The translations under genes were made by a program, and so were the position numbers. Shown here piece by piece: positions 46,192 to 56,091 of a stretch of DNA of 64,000 nucleotides. Within the stretch, counting starts at the first letter, position 1. Every line of letters starts with the position of its first letter. This DNA is from Candidatus Bathyarchaeota archaeon. GTDB taxonomy: Archaea; Thermoproteota; Bathyarchaeia; TCS64. Under the pieces are notes generated by a model. That model was given only the letters and a program-made list of their open reading frames with translations. It ran no database searches and was not told where the DNA came from. The DNA lies in the NCBI GenBank assembly GCA_018396865.1, contig JAGTRB010000011.1:1-64000 (forward strand), written 5' to 3'.

Positions 46192-48086
46192 TGGACTATG
46201 GAGGCCTAGGACTTAAGGTCGGCCTAGAGATCCACCAGGAACTGGAGACCAGACATAAGCTGTTCTGCAGGTGTCCGCCGAGGCTCTTCAAGGGAGACCC
46301 CGAATATACCTTCAAAAGAAGGCTGAGGCCGAGCCAGAGTGAGCTGGGAGAGGTGGACCCGGCAGCCCTCTTCGAGTTCATCCAAGGAAAGACCATCATA
46401 TACGAGGCTAATAGGGAGACCTCATGCCTTGTCGAGATGGATGAGGAGCCTCCAGGCCCCCTCGACGAAGAGGCCCTAGACACCTGCCTCATCTTCGCCC
46501 TGATGACTGGGTCTAGACCCGTCGATGAGATCCAAGTGATGAGGAAGATTGTCGTAGACGGATCTAACACAACGGGATTCCAGAGAACCTGCGTGGTCTC
46601 CGTCGGGGGCTCAATAGAGGCAGGAGGAAGGACCTACGCCCTTGAGCAGATCTGCCTAGAGGAGGATGCCGCGAGGAAGATCGATGAGGATGATGAAACG
46701 ATAAGGTACAGGATAGACAGGCTTGGTATACCATTGATAGAGATCTCAACAGCTCCTGAACTCCATTCCCCCAAGGAGGCTGAGGAGGTGGCCCTGGCAA
46801 TAGGTCGCCTCCTAAGAGCCACTGGAAGGGTTCGGAGGGGCCTTGGAACTATAAGGCAGGACCTTAACATCTCCATCGAAGGCGGAGCCCAGATAGAGAT
46901 AAAGGGGCTCCAAGAGCTCGAACTCATATCCAAGGTCGTGGAGTACGAGGCACAAAGGCAACTGAGCCTTCTATCCATAGCATCCGAGCTAGGTGGCAGG
47001 GGGGTCAGCCCATCTGATTTGAAGGAGGAGTTCTTCGATCTCACCGACCTATTCGCCTCGATGGACTTTCCAACGATAAGGGAGGCTTTGAATGGAGGCC
47101 GTCGGGTTATGGCCCTCCGTCTCCCAGGGTTTGGAGGCCTACTCGATCGGGAACTCTGCCCAAACCTGACGCTGGGAAGGGAGATGGCAGATAGGGCGAG
47201 AGCCTGGGGTGGAGCAAGAATGGTCCTCCATATCGAGGAGCTCTCCAGGGATTTGAGCAGTGAAGAGATCTCATTGATCCTTTCGAAGACAATGACGAAG
47301 GAGGGGGAGGCACTCTTCATCGTGATCGATGAGGAGGAGAGGTGCAGGAGAAGCCTCCAAGCCCTCCTGGTAAGGGCTAGAGAGGCGATATTGGGGGTGC
47401 CGAGCGAGACTAGGGCGCCAAACCCGGATGGAACGACGCGATACACAAGGCCTAGGCCTGGGGCTGCCAGGATGTACCCCGAGACGGATGTCTTCCCCAT
47501 ACCCATAACACCTGAGAGGATAGAGAGGCTTAGGGCTGCTTTACCTGAGACCCCACAGGCGAAGCTTAGAAGACTGATGGAAGGCTATCGTCTGAACGAG
47601 AAACTAGCAAGGCAGGTTATAGACTCCGTCTACTGCGAGCTCTTCGAGGAGTTGGCTAAGGAGACCAAGGTATCTCCAACCGTTATAGCTGTTACCCTCA
47701 CAGAGACCATGAAGAGCCTCGAGAGGGAGGGGGTTAGGGTGGGAGGGGTTAAAGAGGAGGCGTTGAGGAGCCTATTCAAGCTCATGGGAGAGGGGGCGTT
47801 GACTAAGGAGGCCATACCTGAGATTCTGAGATGGATCTCGGCTAATCCTGAGGCTTCTCCCGAGCAGGCTCTGGAGGCTCTTGGGCTTAAACCCATATCC
47901 GGAGATGAGCTGAGGCTGCTCGTAGAGAGGCAGGTTAAGGAGAACATGGAGATGGTGGCAAGGATGGGAGAGAGGGCCTTTGGCCCCCTCATGGGGATGG
48001 TCATGTCAAGGGTTAGAGGGAGAGCAAGGCCCGAGGAGGTGCAACTCCTACTCAAGGAGACCTTAAAGTCTATATCCTCTCGATAG
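46191..48086 (+). CDS. gatE: Glu-tRNA(Gln) amidotransferase subunit E
   Basis: 631-residue archaeal-specific kinase/transamidase that phosphorylates Glu-tRNA(Gln) and aminates it. N-terminal GLEIHQELETRHKLFCRC, the VDGSNTTGFQRTC block, LIEISTAPELHSPKEAEE and GLGTIRQDLNISIEGG belong to the GatB-like cradle. The insert AspRS-like domain of GatE is present between about residues 290 and 420, then the C-terminal tail domains for tRNA binding (from PQAKLRRLMEGY). Together with gatD this gives the complete complex. Confidence 0.96.
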   Translation: MDYGGLGLKVGLEIHQELETRHKLFCRCPPRLFKGDPEYTFKRRLRPSQSELGEVDPAALFEFIQGKTIIYEANRETSCLVEMDEEPPGPLDEEALDTCLIFALMTGSRPVDEIQVMRKIVVDGSNTTGFQRTCVVSVGGSIEAGGRTYALEQICLEEDAARKIDEDDETIRYRIDRLGIPLIEISTAPELHSPKEAEEVALAIGRLLRATGRVRRGLGTIRQDLNISIEGGAQIEIKGLQELELISKVVEYEAQRQLSLLSIASELGGRGVSPSDLKEEFFDLTDLFASMDFPTIREALNGGRRVMALRLPGFGGLLDRELCPNLTLGREMADRARAWGGARMVLHIEELSRDLSSEEISLILSKTMTKEGEALFIVIDEEERCRRSLQALLVRAREAILGVPSETRAPNPDGTTRYTRPRPGAARMYPETDVFPIPITPERIERLRAALPETPQAKLRRLMEGYRLNEKLARQVIDSVYCELFEELAKETKVSPTVIAVTLTETMKSLEREGVRVGGVKEEALRSLFKLMGEGALTKEAIPEILRWISANPEASPEQALEALGLKPISGDELRLLVERQVKENMEMVARMGERAFGPLMGMVMSRVRGRARPEEVQLLLKETLKSISSR

Positions 48087-48244
48087 CTCTAACGTGTTTT
48101 CAATAAAAGCTCATTCCCTTAACTAAATACAGATTTATTTTACATTTATATTTTAAAAACGGATTCTATTCAAAAAGCGTATCCTCCAAAAAAGTTAATT
48201 ATGATTGACTTAAAACAATTCATTGCAAGCCCCCTGTGATAAAA

Positions 48245-48679
48245 ATGAGTCGCCCCCCCTTCCGAATAAGGGTAAGGATTGGACAGGTAGAGGTTGAGAT
48301 AGGGGGAGACAGGGCGGAGGTGATCTCCACCCTTGACGAGTTAGGTGGCATCGTCGAGAAGGTTCAAGACGCCTTTAAGCTTGAGGGGGAGGCAAATCTT
48401 AACCTTAAACCTGGGGCCGCCGCAGAGGATTTTCCCAAGATCCCAACGACAAACCAGTGCAGCGAGGCCGTGATCTCACTCCTCTCCACGGATTGGGGTA
48501 AAACCCCTCGAACCCTCTCGGAGATCAGGGAGGCGATGGAGGCGAATGCGATATTCTTCCCGAAGACGACTCTGTCAGGGGTTCTGGTATGGCTGGTCAA
48601 GAAGAACAAGATCAGGAGATGGAAGGATAAGAGGAGGGGGTATGTTTATACAATTCATGAGGTAGGAGAGGATGGCTAA
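48245..48679 (+). CDS. Winged-helix-like protein of unknown function, paralog A
   Basis: About 144 residues, not matched to a named family. N-terminus FRIRVRIGQVEVEIGGDRAEVI forms a predicted two-strand motif. The C-terminal part (SEIREAMEANAIFFPKTTLSGVLVWLVKKN then KRRGYVYTIHEVG) looks like a winged helix with the recognition helix followed by a beta wing. The start ATG at 48245 is used rather than GTG 48236. It overlaps the next gene by eight bases. The N-terminal motif is repeated in that next protein (ELEIGGESKSEVLEAL), so the two are paralogs in an operon. Confidence 0.65.
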   Translation: MSRPPFRIRVRIGQVEVEIGGDRAEVISTLDELGGIVEKVQDAFKLEGEANLNLKPGAAAEDFPKIPTTNQCSEAVISLLSTDWGKTPRTLSEIREAMEANAIFFPKTTLSGVLVWLVKKNKIRRWKDKRRGYVYTIHEVGEDG

Positions 48680-49136
48680 ACTCAAGCTGAATATAAAGAC
48701 ACAATTCTGCGAGCTTGAGATAGGAGGTGAGTCAAAATCGGAGGTTCTAGAGGCCCTGAGGGGAATAGATAGAGGATTTTTAGAAGAGGTAAAAGAGATC
48801 CTGTCATCGATTATGGAGACCTCGATAGATGAGGATCTCAGAGGTATAGTAGAGGCGAGGCACGATGGTCCCCTGATCGTGACTAAGAAAGATCTATCCC
48901 ATTATGAAGCCATAGGGGTTGTTCTTTACTGCTCCAAGGATTATCAGGCTACCTCTAGGCAGATTAAGGATAGGCTCACAGCGAGCGGTAAGAAGGTAAC
49001 CGTCCCAGCAAGGCTAAACGAGATGGTCAGGAAGGGGCTTGTCTTTAAGCCGGAGGAGAGGGGGTCTTTCTACAAGCTGTCAACGAAGGGGTTGAAGTGG
49101 ATGGAGGAGGAGGTCATACCTAGGCTCCGGAGGTAG
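48672..49136 (+). CDS. Winged-helix-like protein of unknown function, paralog B
   Basis: 154 residues with the same N-terminal strand motif (KTQFCELEIGGESKSEV) and a C-terminal winged helix: TSRQIKDRLTASGKKVTVPARLNEMVRKGLVFKPE then GSFYKLSTKG. It overlaps upstream paralog A by eight bases, implying coupled translation. Its end overlaps by 17 bases the convergent first gene of a five-gene minus-strand array of small winged-helix proteins. Role unknown; DNA binding is likely. Confidence 0.65.
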   Translation: MAKLKLNIKTQFCELEIGGESKSEVLEALRGIDRGFLEEVKEILSSIMETSIDEDLRGIVEARHDGPLIVTKKDLSHYEAIGVVLYCSKDYQATSRQIKDRLTASGKKVTVPARLNEMVRKGLVFKPEERGSFYKLSTKGLKWMEEEVIPRLRR

Positions 49137-49449
49137 CCTCCATCCTGCTGAGTTTTTCATAGATTTCGGATGTGGCGAGTAGGAGTGAGAGGAGGATTAT
49201 ATTACTGTCACAGGTGTACCCACCATCCCTGAAGGGGGTTCTCTGTATCAGGCCCTTCTCCAGGAGCTTGGCCATAGCCCTCTCGGCCGCCTTAGGGGTG
49301 AGGTTCAGCTCCGTCGAGAGCTCCTTTATCGTCATCGTCCTCCTGGTACTTAACAGATGAGACAGTATGGCGAACTGGCTGGGTGCCTTCTGAATTGTTA
49401 GGAGGGCGTTCATCTTTTCCCTTAGATCCTTCACAGCCTCCTGGGTCAA
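49120..49449 (-). CDS. Small winged-helix protein 5 of tandem array
   Basis: 109-residue helix-turn-helix protein, last gene of a five-gene minus-strand series. The core is FAILSHLLSTRRTMTIKELSTELNLTP, then KAAERAMAKLLEKGLIQRT and a wing. A longer C-terminal hydrophobic helix (IILLSLLLATSEIYEKL) could be a dimer interface. TTG start abuts the upstream gene's TAG. MarR/TrmB-like in pattern but no clear family. Whether it acts as a regulator or as a subunit is unknown. Confidence 0.68.
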   Translation of the reverse strand: MTQEAVKDLREKMNALLTIQKAPSQFAILSHLLSTRRTMTIKELSTELNLTPKAAERAMAKLLEKGLIQRTPFRDGGYTCDSNIILLSLLLATSEIYEKLSRMEATSGA

Positions 49450-49725
49450 CTATCCTTTCAACTCCTCTTTGATCTCCCTATACAGCTTCATAAGCATATC
49501 ATAAGGTGTTAGGTTAGAGACATAGCCTTCAGGGGTGGCTGAGATTAAACCCGCATCCTTAAGCTCGGTCAGCCTCGCCCTCACGGTTGAGGCCTTCTCC
49601 CAGACCTTCTCCGCTATCTCGGAGGGCTTCATGGCCCTATCCTTGAATGAGAGATAGCATAACACCTTGAAGGCCGACGTCTCAAGGCCCAGATCATCCA
49701 AAGCCTTTAACCTATCCTGGGACAA
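49450..49725 (-). CDS. Small winged-helix protein 4 of tandem array
   Basis: 91-residue protein with a winged helix (FKVLCYLSFKDRAMKPSEIAEKV, ASTVRARLTELKDAGLI, SATPEGYVSN) and a C-terminal helix LMKLYREIKEEL. It closely resembles protein 2 of the array (SFDTSPFKILTYLSFRG), so duplication is likely. TTG start after GTAGGAGGA, an excellent ribosome-binding site. Five bases separate it from gene 3 upstream; gene 5 begins directly at its stop. Confidence 0.68.
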   Translation of the reverse strand: MSQDRLKALDDLGLETSAFKVLCYLSFKDRAMKPSEIAEKVWEKASTVRARLTELKDAGLISATPEGYVSNLTPYDMLMKLYREIKEELKG

Positions 49726-49730
49726 TCCTC

Positions 49731-49988
49731 CTACCTCTCGAAGTAGTCTTTTAGTAGCATAACCAATATTGGCCCAAGCTTATACTTGTAGACCCCCCTC
49801 GAGACCCTGTCCACCAGCCCCTTGTTGTGGAGGTTGAAGAGGGCTATGTTGACCGCGTTCAGGGAGAGGGAGAGTTCCTTTGAAAGCTCTCTGGAGGACA
49901 TCTGCTCCCCCTTCTCCACAAGCCTTAAGAGGACCAGACGCTGTGTATCCGCCCTCTTCAGTCCCTCCAACTCCTCGGAACCCGTCAA
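49731..49988 (-). CDS. Small winged-helix protein 3 of tandem array
   Basis: 85-residue winged-helix protein: RLVLLRLVEKGEQMSSRELSKEL, SLNAVNIALFNLHNKGLVDRV, then a wing RGVYKYKLGP and the helix ILVMLLKDYFER. TTG start follows GGAGGGAGACCCC. Same size and layout as the other members of the array, with lower similarity. Operon spacing to its neighbours is 5-15 bases. Confidence 0.68.
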   Translation of the reverse strand: MTGSEELEGLKRADTQRLVLLRLVEKGEQMSSRELSKELSLSLNAVNIALFNLHNKGLVDRVSRGVYKYKLGPILVMLLKDYFER

Positions 49989-50003
49989 GGGGTCTCCCTC
50001 CGG

Positions 50004-50276
50004 CTACTGCTTCTTCACTGTACATCTCAAGTATAGATCCGATATTATATCCGTGAAGGCGATCTTAGACCTATAGGCCCCGTCATCCTGCTGTATCACA
50101 AATCCCTTCTCGAGCAGGGATCTCAAGGCGGGGCGCACGGTGCCAGGGGGGATCCCGGTCTCCTCGGCTATTTGCGAGGGCAGGCTCGCCCCCCTGAAAG
50201 AGAGATACGTCAGAATTTTAAACGGACTTGTATCAAAGGACAGCTCCCTTGTAACCCTATCTAACAGCTCCTCCAT
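50004..50276 (-). CDS. Small winged-helix protein 2 of tandem array
   Basis: 90-residue winged-helix protein: FKILTYLSFRGASLPSQIAEET, GIPPGTVRPALRSLLEKGFVIQQ, then DGAYRSKIAF and helix TDIISDLYLRC. Most similar to protein 4. ATG start with AGAGGCAG upstream. It follows gene 1 by 12 bases. No sensor domain is present, which is unusual for regulators of a single operon in such number. Confidence 0.68.
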   Translation of the reverse strand: MEELLDRVTRELSFDTSPFKILTYLSFRGASLPSQIAEETGIPPGTVRPALRSLLEKGFVIQQDDGAYRSKIAFTDIISDLYLRCTVKKQ

Positions 50277-50288
50277 TCCAATCTGCCT

Positions 50289-50534
50289 CTAAACAACGCC
50301 CTTCTCCAATGCCCTTATTCTATCCAGAAGGTGTAGAAGGATCCTAGGAACATTTGGCGTGTAGTTCCCTCTCCCCTCTCTAAGCAACAGTCCCTCACCG
50401 CAGAGCTGTGAGAATACAGCCTTAACGGAGTTGTAGTTGGCGTTAAGTTTAGCGGCGACCTCACTGGGCCCCAGTTTCGGATCCTCGAGGAAGGCCCTAA
50501 AAACTGATTCTTTTAGGGTGGGCTCCTCGTTCAT
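50289..50534 (-). CDS. Small winged-helix protein 1 of tandem array
   Basis: 81-residue winged-helix protein: LKESVFRAFLEDPKLGPSEVAAKL, NANYNSVKAVFSQLCGEGLLL, then REGRGNYTPN and helix RILLHLLDRIRALEKG. I start at ATG 50534 because a TATA box (TTATATAA, 50560-50567 on the minus strand) lies about 29 bases upstream, predicting a leaderless transcript beginning at this ATG. A longer frame from a TTG at 50609 would span that promoter. It is the first gene of five in the array and diverges from nurA-herA. Confidence 0.7.
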   Translation of the reverse strand: MNEEPTLKESVFRAFLEDPKLGPSEVAAKLNANYNSVKAVFSQLCGEGLLLREGRGNYTPNVPRILLHLLDRIRALEKGVV

Positions 50535-50559
50535 ATCATATAAAATTATTTCAGCCTCC

Positions 50560-50567
50560 TTATATAA
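50560..50567 (-). promoter_or_regulatory. TATA box of the five-gene winged-helix array
   Basis: TTATATAA on the minus strand, about 26-33 bases upstream of ATG 50534, the standard archaeal distance for a leaderless mRNA. Adjacent AAGGAGG is likely coincidental because it is too far from the ATG. Confidence 0.6.
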
Positions 50568-50616
50568 CTTTATATTTCTCTGAAAGACCTGTAAGGCCGA
50601 AGTCCTCAAATTTATC

Positions 50617-50695
50617 GAGCGTTGAAATTTTGAGATATATAAATAAATCTTAAAAATTCCGAAATGACGCTCTACTTTCCGCAGCGTTTAAATAT
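50617..50695. repeat. GCGTT-centred repeat motifs in the divergent promoter region
   Basis: Three related sites: GAGCGTTGAAAT at 50617-50628 (plus), its partial inverse TTTCNGANNTGACGCTC-type arm ending at 50672 (ACGCTC, 50667-50672), and CAGCGTTTAAATAT at 50682-50695 (plus). They lie between the winged-helix array and nurA and may be operator sites. The last one also resembles a BRE/TATA for nurA. Confidence 0.45.
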
Positions 50696-50727
50696 CCAAG
50701 AAAGGAATCGTTGTAAATGGGGTTTGG

Positions 50728-51798
50728 ATGAGGGGTGGGAGACGGCAGGTTGAGAGCGGCTTCGCCCAGAATCCACCCGAAACCATGAACCTTAGACTCT
50801 GCCTAGAGATAAGGAACCTGATCTTCAAAGAACTCACGAGCAGCGTTAGGGAAGAGGGATCAAGGGTTAGGGAGCTCGCCTCCAGGGTCAGGCGTGAACT
50901 GGAGATCTTTAAGATGAGGAAGCTTGAGCCCTACAGGGAGGTCTCAGGGGCGGACGCGGGCAGCCAGACTTTACCTCTAGCATCAAGGCGGTACGCCGTC
51001 GTCAGCGCCCTTGTATACACCCACCCCCATGGAGAGAGGTATTTTAGGGATCCTGAGCCATTGATCCTACCATACACAGTCCCAAATGATAGGTTTGAGG
51101 GTACTCTGAGCCTGAGGAGAGAATCCAAGCTCTTCGAGACCGCCTGCAGCTTCATAGACGATGGTTGGAGGCCCCAGCTCCTACTCGTCGACGGCCCTCT
51201 AGCATTCAGCGACCTCTGGAGCAGGTTTGGAAGGGGTAGAGAGATATCAAGGCTGGTTGAGGCAGTAAACGGTCTCATGGAAAGATGCGGGGAGAAGGGC
51301 ATAATACTGGCAGGGGTCGTTAAACGCCCATCTTCTCGGCATATAATCCACCTTCTTGGGCTCCAAGAGGAGACCGACTTATCCGACTCCTTCCTATTGC
51401 TACACGCCCTGAGACCGGGAGAGAGGACAGGCCTATTCTCCACAAGAGCCGAGAGGCCGCGAACCATAGGCTCCACCCTCCTACCCGAAGCGATTAGGCA
51501 TCCGATATACTCCTTTTATGGGAGGTTCTCAGGAGACTGGTCCATCCCACCATTGAGGCTAGATCTGCCTGACCTCTCCCTAAGCCATCTCGAAGATGTG
51601 GCCGGCTACTGCTACAGCTCAAGCTTCTGGAACGGTATCCCCTTCCCGATCCTAAAGGCCGATGAGGAGGTCCGCATCTCTAAGAGGTTTATGAGTGAGA
51701 TCTATGCCGAGGCCGTCGCCCGGATTGGGCGTCTAACGGGTGAGGTCTCCCTCCTAGCTCCATTCTGGGGTGAGGGTAGATGGATGGGGATATATTGA
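50728..51798 (+). CDS. nurA: NurA-domain 5'-3' nuclease
   Basis: 356-residue NurA-fold nuclease that usually resects DNA ends together with the HerA motor. First metal-ligand Asp76 in SGADAGSQTLPL, second Asp155 in LLLVDGPLAF, and the C-terminal FWNGIPFPILKAD region typical of the family. A long helical N-terminal part (residues 20-65) precedes. It overlaps herA by 19 bases, so the two are coupled. In many archaea nurA and herA flank mre11 and rad50; neither is present here. Divergent from five winged-helix genes. ATG start; Met20 is an alternative. Confidence 0.88.
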   Translation: MRGGRRQVESGFAQNPPETMNLRLCLEIRNLIFKELTSSVREEGSRVRELASRVRRELEIFKMRKLEPYREVSGADAGSQTLPLASRRYAVVSALVYTHPHGERYFRDPEPLILPYTVPNDRFEGTLSLRRESKLFETACSFIDDGWRPQLLLVDGPLAFSDLWSRFGRGREISRLVEAVNGLMERCGEKGIILAGVVKRPSSRHIIHLLGLQEETDLSDSFLLLHALRPGERTGLFSTRAERPRTIGSTLLPEAIRHPIYSFYGRFSGDWSIPPLRLDLPDLSLSHLEDVAGYCYSSSFWNGIPFPILKADEEVRISKRFMSEIYAEAVARIGRLTGEVSLLAPFWGEGRWMGIY

Positions 51799-53318
51799 TA
51801 GGATACACCTACAGCCTCACGGGGGAATATCCCGTAGAGGAGATAAACATCATACTGCTTAGGGATTCAGGGCTGGCTAAGGGCGACCTTGTTTATGTGA
51901 ACCACCCTAAGAACGGGTCTCCAGTGGTCTATCAGGTGACACAGGTCTATCCCAGAAAGAGGGTTAGGGAGTATGAGGCTGCGATGTTGACGGAGGGGAG
52001 ATTGGTCGATGACCCAGACTGGTCTCTACACGCCACGGCCTACCAATGGGGCTGGATGGATGAGAAGGGAGATCTAAGGCCCCTAAGGCATCATATACCC
52101 CCCCAGACCCCCGTCTACCTCGCTGGCAGAGACGTGATAGAGAGGTTTGTGAGGCCCGGTGGGGATTGGAAGCTTCTCCTCGGAGTGGACCCATCCAGCG
52201 AACTCGAAGTTGAACTCGACATGTATCACCTCATCAGGCAGTCATGCCTCATATGCGGATCCGTGGGCAGCGGAAAAACCACAACGGCCATATCGCTGAT
52301 CTACAGGGCATCCCTGCTGAATCCCCCAGTGAGGTTCTTCATAGTAGATAAGGATGGAGAATACGGCTGCCTAGTAGAAAGGTTGCCCCCAGAAACGGCC
52401 ATAAGGGTACCATGGAGGAGCTTCTTCCAGCCATCGGAGATCCCCTGGGAGGACTACCTCTCAGAGTTCGGATGGCAGAAGACATGGTGGAACTCGAAGA
52501 TCCTCTTCAGGGCCCTGAGGAGCCTCTACTCGGCTGGTAACCCTGTCACGAAGCCCAATCTCAGGCGGGCCCTAAAATCTGTGACCCCCGACTCAATAGG
52601 CTTCGGGAAGAAGGAGACCGAGTTCGAGAGCTACATCCAGCAGGTATTGAACTCAATTAACAGCTCGAGGCTTATCCCAGAGTCCGAGACGGCCCCGATC
52701 GATCCCATCGAGCTTCTGGGGAGTTATAGGATAGTGATAATGGATCTCTCCCATGGGAAGGACTCATGGTCCCAGAAACAGGTTGTCATAGCACAGGCCT
52801 TGAGGAGGATCTTCAATGAGGCCCTTGAGAACAAGCTCTTCGGATGTGTAATCGTCTTGGAGGAGGCGATGTATTACGCCCCGCAGCGAGGAGTCTTCGA
52901 GATAGGAACCAAAGAGAGCAGGTCCAGGCTTCTGAGCATCCTTAAGGAGATAGCTACTAACGGGGGGAGAAATGGGGTTGGGCTCTGGATCGTCACCCAG
53001 AGGCTAGCTACGGTTGACAAGACCGTTGTAACCCAATGCGCCAACAACATCATATGCCACTCCCTCGAGGACCTAGACAAGCAGAGGCTGGCGGAGATCG
53101 TGGGAGGGGAGTTCGTAAACCTCCTAGGTGACCTCCCGAGGGGAGAGGCCATAGTGAAGGGGACCGCCCTCAAATGTAGGTTTCCAGTATGGGTAAGGGT
53201 CCTACCAGAGGTATTCCCGAGCTCCTCGACCTCCAGCCCGATATCGAGATTCAAAAACATGGAGACTCAAACCCAAGAACTTGAGATCCCGCCTATAAGA
53301 CCAAGCCTTCGCACATAA
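51780..53318 (+). CDS. herA: HerA-family DNA translocase/helicase
   Basis: 512-residue FtsK/HerA-type ATPase. N-terminal HAS-like barrel (residues 1-130, LAKGDLVYVNHPKNG), Walker A GSVGSGKTT (160-168), Walker B VIVLEEAMYYAPQRG (about 357-371), a GGRNGVGLWIVTQRLATVDKTV segment with the conserved Gln/Arg of sensor motifs, and the C-terminal NNIICHSLEDLDKQ. It forms hexameric rings that drive NurA. ATG lies inside nurA. The AT-rich region beyond its end holds no gene for almost 400 bases. Confidence 0.92.
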   Translation: MDGDILIGYTYSLTGEYPVEEINIILLRDSGLAKGDLVYVNHPKNGSPVVYQVTQVYPRKRVREYEAAMLTEGRLVDDPDWSLHATAYQWGWMDEKGDLRPLRHHIPPQTPVYLAGRDVIERFVRPGGDWKLLLGVDPSSELEVELDMYHLIRQSCLICGSVGSGKTTTAISLIYRASLLNPPVRFFIVDKDGEYGCLVERLPPETAIRVPWRSFFQPSEIPWEDYLSEFGWQKTWWNSKILFRALRSLYSAGNPVTKPNLRRALKSVTPDSIGFGKKETEFESYIQQVLNSINSSRLIPESETAPIDPIELLGSYRIVIMDLSHGKDSWSQKQVVIAQALRRIFNEALENKLFGCVIVLEEAMYYAPQRGVFEIGTKESRSRLLSILKEIATNGGRNGVGLWIVTQRLATVDKTVVTQCANNIICHSLEDLDKQRLAEIVGGEFVNLLGDLPRGEAIVKGTALKCRFPVWVRVLPEVFPSSSTSSPISRFKNMETQTQELEIPPIRPSLRT

Positions 53319-54641
<1,323 letters not shown>

Positions 54642-54748
54642 AAAATTCTCCTCCCCAACAGCCTCATGGCCATCCCTCGCACATACTCCTCCTTATATAG
54701 AAGGGGGTTTCTTGGCTTGCCTATAGAGGCTCTTCACCGGCTCTTGAT

Positions 54749-55411
54749 CTAGCTCCTGGGAGCTCCCCGGAAGGCGTCCCTTATCCTGCTCCACCGGCCC
54801 CCATCTGACTCACCAGGCCCCCTCTGTTCCTCCCATTTGAAGGAGTCGGGGACTCTGTAGAGGTATATCCTGTGAGATCCTATATCGTTGTGGATGGCCT
54901 CATCTATTCTCATGCTCATCCATCCATTTATCGGGAAGTCATGGCTCACGATTCGAGTTCCATCTCTGAGCTCCTTCTCAAACTTTGGTTTCAGCTTCGT
55001 ATTTCCGGATGTGGTTAGATACAGGGTGATGAGGGTTGCTGAGGAGAGATCGGCTAGGAAGAAGTTCCCATTTATCACCTCGATCCTGTCCTCTAGGCTC
55101 TTATTCTTCACCTTCCTCATAACGGCCTCGCACATGGAGGCGTTGAGTTCATAGCCCACCGCCTTCTTCACGTTGAACTCCTCTATAGCTGTGAAGAGGA
55201 TCCTTCCATCGCCGCACCCGAGGTCATAGACTATATCGTCCGGCCCCGCCCCTCCCACCTCAAGCATCTTCTTAACGATGTTGATGGGTGTTGGAACATA
55301 TGGGGCCACACTGGCGGGGACCTCCCATTCAAAGGGATAGCTCCTTCCAGCCGATCTCAGGCGGTCCGCGAGGTGGGATATGAACCTTCTCGAATCCGAG
55401 GACATCTCCAC
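54749..55411 (-). CDS. SAM-dependent methyltransferase, aKMT/DOT1-like class
   Basis: 220-residue class I methyltransferase. The entry helix VAPYVPTPINIVKKMLEVG, SAM motif IVYDLGCGDGRILFTAIEEF (60-79), acidic VGYELNAS, and the ATLITLYLTTSGNTKLKPKF and GTRIVSHDFPINGWM segments match archaeal protein-lysine methyltransferases of the Sulfolobus aKMT type. Its target would be chromatin proteins or other lysine-rich proteins; unproven here. The C-terminal 35 residues are polar and probably disordered. ATG start. Confidence 0.85.
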   Translation of the reverse strand: MEMSSDSRRFISHLADRLRSAGRSYPFEWEVPASVAPYVPTPINIVKKMLEVGGAGPDDIVYDLGCGDGRILFTAIEEFNVKKAVGYELNASMCEAVMRKVKNKSLEDRIEVINGNFFLADLSSATLITLYLTTSGNTKLKPKFEKELRDGTRIVSHDFPINGWMSMRIDEAIHNDIGSHRIYLYRVPDSFKWEEQRGPGESDGGRWSRIRDAFRGAPRS

Positions 55412-55596
55412 CTAAAAAGCATAACAATCCCTAAATAACTTTAATCCCCGATTGAATAAGCCACCAGGAGTTCCACCCCATTAAATTTGATCGTTGGTCA
55501 TTAGTTTGTTCAAAAAATTATAATAAGTTAGAATAAAAAAATCGTTGATCATTCAGTATTCATTTTTTTATCAAATAAGCTTTTACTAAATAAGCT

Positions 55597-56091
55597 TTAT
55601 AGTTTGTATCCAATTTTTCTCAGGAACCTCTTCCTCTCCTCCATATCCGACTCGGCCTCGACCCCTTTGGTTCTATAGCCATCCACTACCCCAATTATTC
55701 CTCTACCCTGCTCCGTCTCCACCAATATAACCTGGATGGGGTTTGCTGTTGCGCAGTAGATCCCACAGACCTCTGGGACTTGCTTTATCGAGTTCAGAAC
55801 GTTTATCGGGTAGGCCTCCCTGATGAAGAGCAGGAAGCAGTGGCCTGCCCCTAACTCGAAGGCCTTCTCGTAGGCTAACCTCCTAAGCTCCTCATCGTTC
55901 CCCTCATGCCTGACGAGGCAGGGGCCTGAGGACTCGCAGAAGGCTAGGCCAAACCTGATCCTAGGGCTGCTGTTCATCAAGGCCTCGTAGATGTCCTCCA
56001 CCGTCTTTATGAAGTGGGATTGGCCGAGGATCAGGTTACAGCCCTCCGGGGCCCTTATCTCAACGATTTGGAACCTCAACTCGGCGCCCAT
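55597..56091 (-). CDS. Adenosine-specific kinase-like protein (PF04008)
   Basis: About 164 residues, the family's usual size, from ATG 56091 ([13 protein letters not shown]). Conserved blocks: [60 protein letters not shown] and [28 protein letters not shown]. The domain is called adenosine-specific kinase from structural work on an archaeal homolog; physiological role is not well established. An upstream extension to 56223 is possible in frame but atypical. The neighbouring adenylate kinase on the same strand suggests a link to adenine nucleotide metabolism. Confidence 0.88.
   Translation of the reverse strand: MGAELRFQIVEIRAPEGCNLILGQSHFIKTVEDIYEALMNSSPRIRFGLAFCESSGPCLVRHEGNDEELRRLAYEKAFELGAGHCFLLFIREAYPINVLNSIKQVPEVCGIYCATANPIQVILVETEQGRGIIGVVDGYRTKGVEAESDMEERKRFLRKIGYKL

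Noticed and set aside
46634-47506. Open frame of 290 codons opposite gatE
   Set aside because: Antisense shadow of gatE; composition Ser/Arg/Ile-rich from reversed Glu/Leu codons, no domain.
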